Source of the DNA: Argopecten irradians
Taxonomy: Eukaryota; Mollusca; Bivalvia; Pectinida; Pectinidae
DNA: 64,000 nucleotides
Direction: 5' to 3'
NCBI RefSeq assembly: GCF_041381155.1
Contig: NC_091135.1
Location: 66,243,067 to 66,307,066, forward strand
The notes below the pieces were generated by a model, which was not told the origin of the DNA, did no database searches, and worked only from the letters and a program-made list of their open reading frames with translations. Made by a program: the position numbers and the translations under genes. Position 1 is the stretch's first letter. Every line of letters begins with the position of its first letter. Shown one piece after another: positions 58,490 through 64,000 of this stretch.

Positions 58490-60240
58490 TGGTGTAGGGG
58501 TCAGACTTTGACAGATAGAAAAATTTCCAAGTCAACTGTACATTGAAGTAAAGCTGCACAGAGGAACCAAATGTGTCTCTACTTTCCATGAACACTAGGA
58601 CAATTCTATAAATGTTTAGAAAGAGATCTAAACTGAATTTTACGATTTCACAAAAAAAATCTCTTTAAGTTATTTGTGCTGGTACCTATGTGAGACTTTA
58701 AAACAGCCGAAAATTATTTCTTCAGGGAGGACAGCATACATTGCAGAACAGGAAAAACGACTGGACTCGGACTTGTTTATTTTGTCTATGGATACAGATC
58801 AATATTGTATTTGTGTGAATGAGGTGCTTAATGTAAAGCATACTTGAATCAAAGGCTAAAAAAAACCTTTTTTTTTCTGTCAAAAATCATGGACATGGTT
58901 TATTTCTTCTTTGATATTTGTTACATTTCTGTGATGAACCTTTGTAAAGAAAACTTTATACTTCAAGTATGACTTGATATTACCACTACACTATACCATA
59001 AAGTCCATTTAGAAATAACTTTAGTGTACTCTATACACTAGTGGTATCATAGTATGTTGAGTAATAGCCTTCATTGCATTTTTCCTATGGTGATTTTAGT
59101 TAAGTTTTGAATAATAAATGATGAAGATTTCTATTTCAACTTCTGGTACTTTGTTATTTGTTCTTTATTATTTCAATTTCCAAAACTAAATATTGTAAAT
59201 TAGTGTCATTATGCAAGTGAACTAAATTTTGCATTGGAACAAAAAAAAAGGTTAATAATAATCGGGTTGCACTTGGTGGGGTCGTTAACTAATCTGGCAT
59301 ATATATATAGACTGGTTTTAATCACTCTTGAAAGGAAAGGAATCTACAATGTATTTTAGACACAGTTGAATTTAGAACCATTAAGACAATATGCATACCT
59401 GATCTACTCAACTTTATGGCAAGGTATGGAATGGTGCCTATTGGTCCTAGTGAAGCACTGCTCTTAGGAATCACTCTGGCATAATTTTCTATATGGTTTA
59501 TTTAGTTTTCCATTTTCCAGCCATTTCATGCTCTTAGATCGGGGACATGATTCTTCTTGTATGATTGAGCAATATTTAGGAAAAACAAATATAATGTCAG
59601 GTGTGATCTCGAACATCATAGAATAACCATTTTAAACACCAAGATTACCTCATATTATATTAGTTGATGAGATATCTGGTCTCTTTCCTGATAGGATCAA
59701 TCGCATCCCTGGTGGGTACTTGTATATATCATTTTTGCTCATATATACATTAATGTATATACCAAACATAATCGGTCCTTTAAGATCTTCTTTGGTTTCA
59801 GATTATTAAGTCTCGTTTCATGCTGCCATCTTGGATTTTGAGATTTGATTACTGCAATTTCTCAGAAATTACTGAAGGGATCTTTCTCAAATTTATGCTC
59901 AGTATAGGCTTGTTTAACATGTCGATCCCATCAAGGGAATATTTCTTTGATTTCATTCTTCCTTTTTACTTCCATGTAGAGACATATATAATTTCAAATC
60001 TCTGTTACAGCTTCTTATCCCTACTATTTATCTCTGGTACATTGTACTAGAGAATTTAATGATATATGTCACTGATTGTACAAACTAAAAAAATCCTTAA
60101 AAGTAATTTTTGTCTTTGCTGATGGCAGAGGCTGAACTGGTGAAAAATTAAGGCGAATAAATAGTTTTGGAAAATACATCCACACATTTTAAGTAAAACA
60201 CAAAAATGAAATGATACACTGTCCAGAACTCCTTACTGGA
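58490..60240 (+). other. NOP10 3' UTR and downstream region
   Basis: Candidate polyadenylation signal AATAAA at 59113-59118. A single repeat D unit fragment lies at 59818-59893 (CTGCCATCTTGGATTTTGAG). Nothing else recognised. Confidence 0.45.
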
Positions 60241-60273
60241 GATTTAGATAGTGTATGCCGAGATTTAGATAGT

Positions 60274-60383
60274 GCATAGGTATGTAGCACGCTGATAAGT
60301 CAAAGACCCACTATAGACTAATATATAAAGATATATTAGTCTATAGTGGGTCTTTGACTTATCAGCGTGCTAAATACCTATGG
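60274..60383. repeat. Perfect 42 bp palindrome with 4 bp loop
   Basis: Arms 60285-60326 and 60331-60372 are exact reverse complements (TAGCACGCTGATAAGTCAAA...), loop AAAG. A further ~9 of 11 bases pair on each side. Flanked by short GAGATTTAGATAGTG repeats. Confidence 0.95.
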
Positions 60384-60966
60384 ATAGTGTAGGCCGAGAT
60401 TTAGATATTATAATAGGGAAGGGTTCCCTGGTGTTTATCCGCGCACACCGTCGGGATCCACATGAGGCCCGGAGGGGCGATAAAGTCCCAAATCGTGATC
60501 GTATAGTATTTTAGTATTACAACAAAGTCCACAGTCGAAACGAATCCTCCGGATCACTTTCCTCCACAGGTAACAGGCCTGTATCACAACAGGTTCGATT
60601 TGTAGGATGTAGCGGAAGCACTGATACTACAGGTACAAATAACTATTTATTATATGAAGACAAGTAATACAAAATTGACAAAGAATATATTTACAATGGT
60701 GCCTGATGTAGACAACTTGCATATTTAAAGAGAAATGGGCCTGCGGTTATCATATATATGTATATACATGTATGTAGCGAGGGGAGCCTGTAGCGAAACC
60801 CTAATCATATAGCTACAGAACAATAAAACACAGTCCAACAACACCTAACGGAGACAGCTGTCCTACCAAATGTTCTCAATTCTAAAACACATGTGTAAAT
60901 TAGGTTTCCTATGGATGTCTAAGCACAAACCTCTGACGATCCCCTTCTACTCTGTGCGACATCTAT
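60384..60966. other. Unassigned stretch
   Basis: Moderately GC-rich at 60420-60610 (CGCGCACACCGTCGGGATCC), then AT-rich. TGTAGCG occurs three times. No gene recognised. Confidence 0.4.
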
Positions 60967-61140
60967 AGACAGTGGCGTTGCTAACAGAAAATGAATGAAT
61001 ACGCAAATTAGCGTGCGAGCACCGAAATATCGAGATTTTGGATGTTTGGGGGTCCGGGGGTAACCCCCTGGAAATATATTATGAAGTAGAATAAATGAGA
61101 TGAGTTTTACGATGTACATTTGTATTTTGATGATTTTGCG
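60967..61140 (-). repeat. Repeat F2 (inverted single unit plus end)
   Basis: Mirrors the right end and last unit of F1 (ACAGTGGCGTTGCTAACAG, GGGGGTCCGGGGGTAACCCC). Confidence 0.7.
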
Positions 61141-61536
61141 AGCGTCAAAAAGACATGTTTTATTAAAGTATCTAACCTAATTTTCGTACATTTCTCTGTT
61201 CATCAGGCTTGGTCAATACTTGGCCAATATTTTGTTCATTTAGCCAAGGATTTATAAGTCTCACTTATAAATTCTTGATCAAGCACACGTTTGAAACTGA
61301 CATATAAAACCCGTTTAATAAAAAATAAAACGGAGTAAAAATTTGTCCATCTTTCTCTACCGTAGAGTAATACATGTACCTACTGCTGGTTAGAAATTCG
61401 TGCCATGTCCCTATGGTATTGCCCTAAGTTTCATATACATGTATTTATTATATACTCTATATATTCAAACCAGAGACATATGTTTCTGATTTTTAAACGT
61501 GTACAATAACATTTTGTGCCCGCTTCTGACAGTTAG

Positions 61537-62610
61537 TTATTTATAGTGTATATAAACGATCTCCCTGAAATAACAACATCTTCATCGCCACTATTTGCAG
61601 ATGACACAGGCAGATTAGAAACGATGATGATGTGAGAATTCTCCAAGAGGACCTGTATAAACTCCAAAACTGGTCGAACAGATGGTTACTCAAATTCCAC
61701 CCAAACAAATGTAAGGTGATATCAATAAAAGCTTCCCAAGAAAAGACATTACTACATGTATATGAATGGAGATGAAGGAGAGAGGATTCAATTGGAAAAC
61801 ATCACACACGAAAAGAACATTGGGGCAGAAATTTATATAGTTATATTTAAATCTCTTATATTTAAATCTCTGATTGGGGTAACTATATATCGATGAGGAA
61901 TGAATTTTAAAACCCACCTGCATAATATCGTTAACAAAGTGAACAGCATAGTTGGACTGATTCGAAGATCTTTTGTATATCTTGATGAGTCAATGTTCAA
62001 GTTACTATTTCAAGCTCTCGTTAGACCACACCTGGAATACGCGGCGAATGTATGGAACCCATATAGAGTGGCAGATATATCGACCTGATCGAGAAGTCCA
62101 GAGAAGGGCATCAAAACTTATTCCGGGACTCAAAAACCTAACATACGAGGAACGCTTAGAAAGACTAAATCTTCCAACTTTACAACATCGGAGAACTAGA
62201 GAGGACATTATAAATGTTTTTAAAATAGTTAAAAACATATATGATCATAGAGTAACTGAGAACTTTTTCCAAATGGACAGTACAGGCAGAACGAGAGGTC
62301 ACTCTGAGAAAATTTTTAAGAAACGTTGCAATTTAGAATTAAGAAAGAATTTCTTCAGTAACAGAATAGTAGACATATGGAATAATTTGCAGCAATATAT
62401 TTTAGATGCAGATACTGTATACAACTTTGAAGTAATGTTAGATGAATACTGGAAAAATATTTGTTTTAAAATCTAATAGATTCTAGTCTTTATTGTCGGA
62501 TCATAGCCATTGATATACTGGAATTTATTTACTTATTTTTTATGAATGTATATATTGTTGATATGGATATAGAGGCTTCCAGCCTGCATCCAATAAATCC
62601 TAATAGAACA
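61537..62610 (+). mobile_element. CR1-like LINE 3' fragment, broken
   Basis: Begins in the RT (VYINDLPEITTSSSPLFADD, polymerase active site) and breaks frame several times. The thumb and C-terminal part follows (IVGLIRRSFVYLDE, LVRPHLEYAANVWNPY, VQRRASKLIPGLKNLTYEER, NLPTLQHRRTREDIINVFKI), with the stop at 62474-62476. Similar to but distinct from the CR1-like LINE at 37430. It ends near AATAAATCCTAATAGAAC. Confidence 0.85.
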
Positions 62611-62649
62611 ACACGTGCTTTTGTTTACATGGGTATCATGGGATTGGTA

Positions 62650-62657
62650 TGACGTCA
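62650..62657. promoter_or_regulatory. CRE palindrome upstream of the ankyrin gene
   Basis: TGACGTCA, a perfect CREB/ATF site, 176 bp before the ATG at 62826. The distance fits a promoter element; function is inference. Confidence 0.5.
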
Positions 62658-62825
62658 CGAACGGAACTAATATGGCGAACATGGAGACCACGAAATGTCA
62701 TTATGAACGGGAAAAGTGTCACGATGGGGTAGAAATTCGAGTTTAGAGCGACTATGAAGTCGCCAGGAAGTTGTTTTATTGACAATGGGATATCTTTCTG
62801 TTTAATATTTCAAGCTTAAACAGAC

Positions 62826-62948
62826 ATGGACCGTATTCGGTTGTTATTGAGTGCTTGTGAACATGGCGATATTCCGTCGGTACAGGCATTAATGGATGAG
62901 GGACAAGATGTTGACAGTACAGATGCTGACGAAACAACCCCTCTTCAG
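62826..62948 (+). CDS. First coding exon of an ankyrin-repeat protein
   Basis: ATG at 62826 opens 41 codons, MDRIRLLLSACEHGDIPSVQ then ALMDEGQDVDSTDADETTPL and Q, ending at a CAG|gtataa donor. ACEHGDIPSVQALMDEG is the helix pair of an ankyrin repeat and D-x-x-x-x-T-P-L opens the next one, so the protein continues in exons beyond the window. The N-terminal pattern (LLLSAC..GD......L...VD..D....T.LQ) is like that of ANKS6, but many ankyrin proteins would fit, so I give no symbol. A CRE site lies upstream. The 5' UTR probably starts near 62690-62770. Confidence 0.75.
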
Positions 62949-64000
62949 GTATAACAAGAGTGGTAATATTGGAAAAGGATCACTGTAAGCCATGTTGAAA
63001 TCAATCACAAGAACATAAAAACTACCCTTTATTATTATTACATAATTATTCAAAAACTTGGTCATAGGCCGGCTCGTCCATTGTTTTTTGTCAGGTCCGG
63101 TAGCACCGCTAAATCTAGCTATATAGCTAGATTTGACTCTATATAGCCAAATCTGACAACACGTATAGTGGACAAATGAAAACAAAAGTGACATACCTGG
63201 TCACAAAATCAGCGTACACATAGAAAATTGAATGACGAATCTTGAAAATCGGCAAAACCAAGGACGTATATGAGAAGGATAAGTCACACTGAGTTTTGGG
63301 CAAAGACAGCGCAGGCGCTTTTGTGTTTGTGCACTGACCGTGACGATGGGCGACGACTGATTTCCTTTGATATCCGCCGCCGCAGCCTTTGATGTAGCAT
63401 GGGGGTGCGAGGGTTACCGTCTTACTTTCTGAAGCGTGCTGCCATTTCATGAGCGGTCGTATTTTTTTTAACGATAGTTTAAGACATTTCTTCTAAATCT
63501 TCCGTCTTTAAAGCAAGTTATAAACGTTGTGAAATTTAATTTACTTTACATTGGCGTTTCGTTTGACTCGATAAGACAAGTATTTGTTGAGAAAAAACGG
63601 TTTTTATTCCCGGTTCATAAGCGTCTCGCGTGGTGTTTAGTAGTGTAAACAGACAGACACGAATCCTTCTCACTTATAAATCCTTGGCAAAACGAAATAT
63701 TTTTGTCCTCCAAGATAATTTCCGGTGATTTTTAATACAACGCGAGTAGCGTTTGTATTATTGCTATCCGGTTTACTATGATTTGTAGGACTTGCCCTAC
63801 AATGACATCTAGTGGTGACCTCTTGAACCATTTCATTCATAAACTTCCATTCATAAATTCCCTATTCATTGAATAATATTCCTTTGGACCAATCGGTAGT
63901 CATGGGAAGACTGCCTTCTGATTGGTAGAATACACAGAGTGTGTATAGAATACACAGAGTGTTATATAATACACAGCCCATCTAGGTCAAATGTTGCCTG
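62949..64000 (+). other. Intron 1 of the ankyrin-repeat gene (continues past the window)
   Basis: No second ankyrin exon seen. Short duplications such as GAATACACAGAGTGT occur at the right edge. Open frames on minus at 63139-63450 show no known domain. Confidence 0.5.

Noticed and set aside
63139-63450. 103-codon minus frame
   Set aside because: Lies in the ankyrin gene intron, with no domain or splice context.

Overview
This is eukaryotic, intron-bearing, AT-rich DNA dominated by transposable-element debris. The repeat types suggest a mollusc, most likely a bivalve: Helentron-like elements built on ~150 bp tandem cores with G/C hairpin ends (the 'pearl'/HINE style), V-SINE/RUDI-like tRNA SINEs, CR1-like and L1/Tx1-like LINEs, and the 'CCCCGCC-AACGAAGTTGGCGGGG' element. 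Species assignment is inference. No operons, CRISPR arrays or bacterial features are present.

Five host loci can be read through their splice sites. (1) 3104-9144, plus: the last four coding exons of a Lys/Ser-rich, probably nuclear protein with a YGPALPP motif, identity not established. (2) 11896-16750, minus: complete HSBP1 (heat shock factor binding protein 1, 74 aa, three exons); its second intron reads as an AT-AC U12-type intron. (3) 46616-48105, minus: complete GGCT (gamma-glutamylcyclotransferase, 174 aa, three exons). (4) 56247-58489, plus: complete NOP10 (H/ACA snoRNP subunit, 64 aa, two exons). (5) 62826-62948, plus: first coding exon of an ankyrin-repeat protein (ANKS6-like at best), with a CRE palindrome upstream; the rest lies beyond the window.

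Layout: 1-2.4 kb, two abutting Helentron-like elements. 2.4-9.2 kb, the Lys-rich gene, with a SINE in or just before its exons and a three-deep nest of transposons in its last intron. 9.6-10.8 kb, a tandem-core repeat. 11-17 kb, HSBP1, with a miniature LTR element carrying a pol III promoter in intron 1. 17.8-24.2 kb, Helentron-like elements, a LINE fragment inside one of them, and a composite SINE. 24.9-28.3 kb, a minus-strand LINE capped by a second composite SINE. 29.5-32.4 kb, unclassified repeats and a dense TTCTAGAA array. 33.0-37.0 kb, an L1/Tx1-like LINE. 37.4-42.7 kb, a CR1-like LINE split by a 2.44 kb foldback transposon with a 9 bp target duplication. 43-46.2 kb, a possible hAT MITE, an ORF1-like fragment, a repeat and a minisatellite. 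46.6-49.2 kb, GGCT followed upstream by a nearly G-free AC-rich tract. 49-56 kb, mostly unassigned, with a SINE, a GC-rich tandem repeat and a long inverted repeat. 56-64 kb, NOP10, a perfect 42 bp palindrome, a LINE fragment and the ankyrin gene start.

The host genes are unrelated housekeeping loci and do not form a pathway. The main interest is in the AT-AC intron, the transposon nesting, the pol III-type promoter in a miniature LTR element, and the foldback element.
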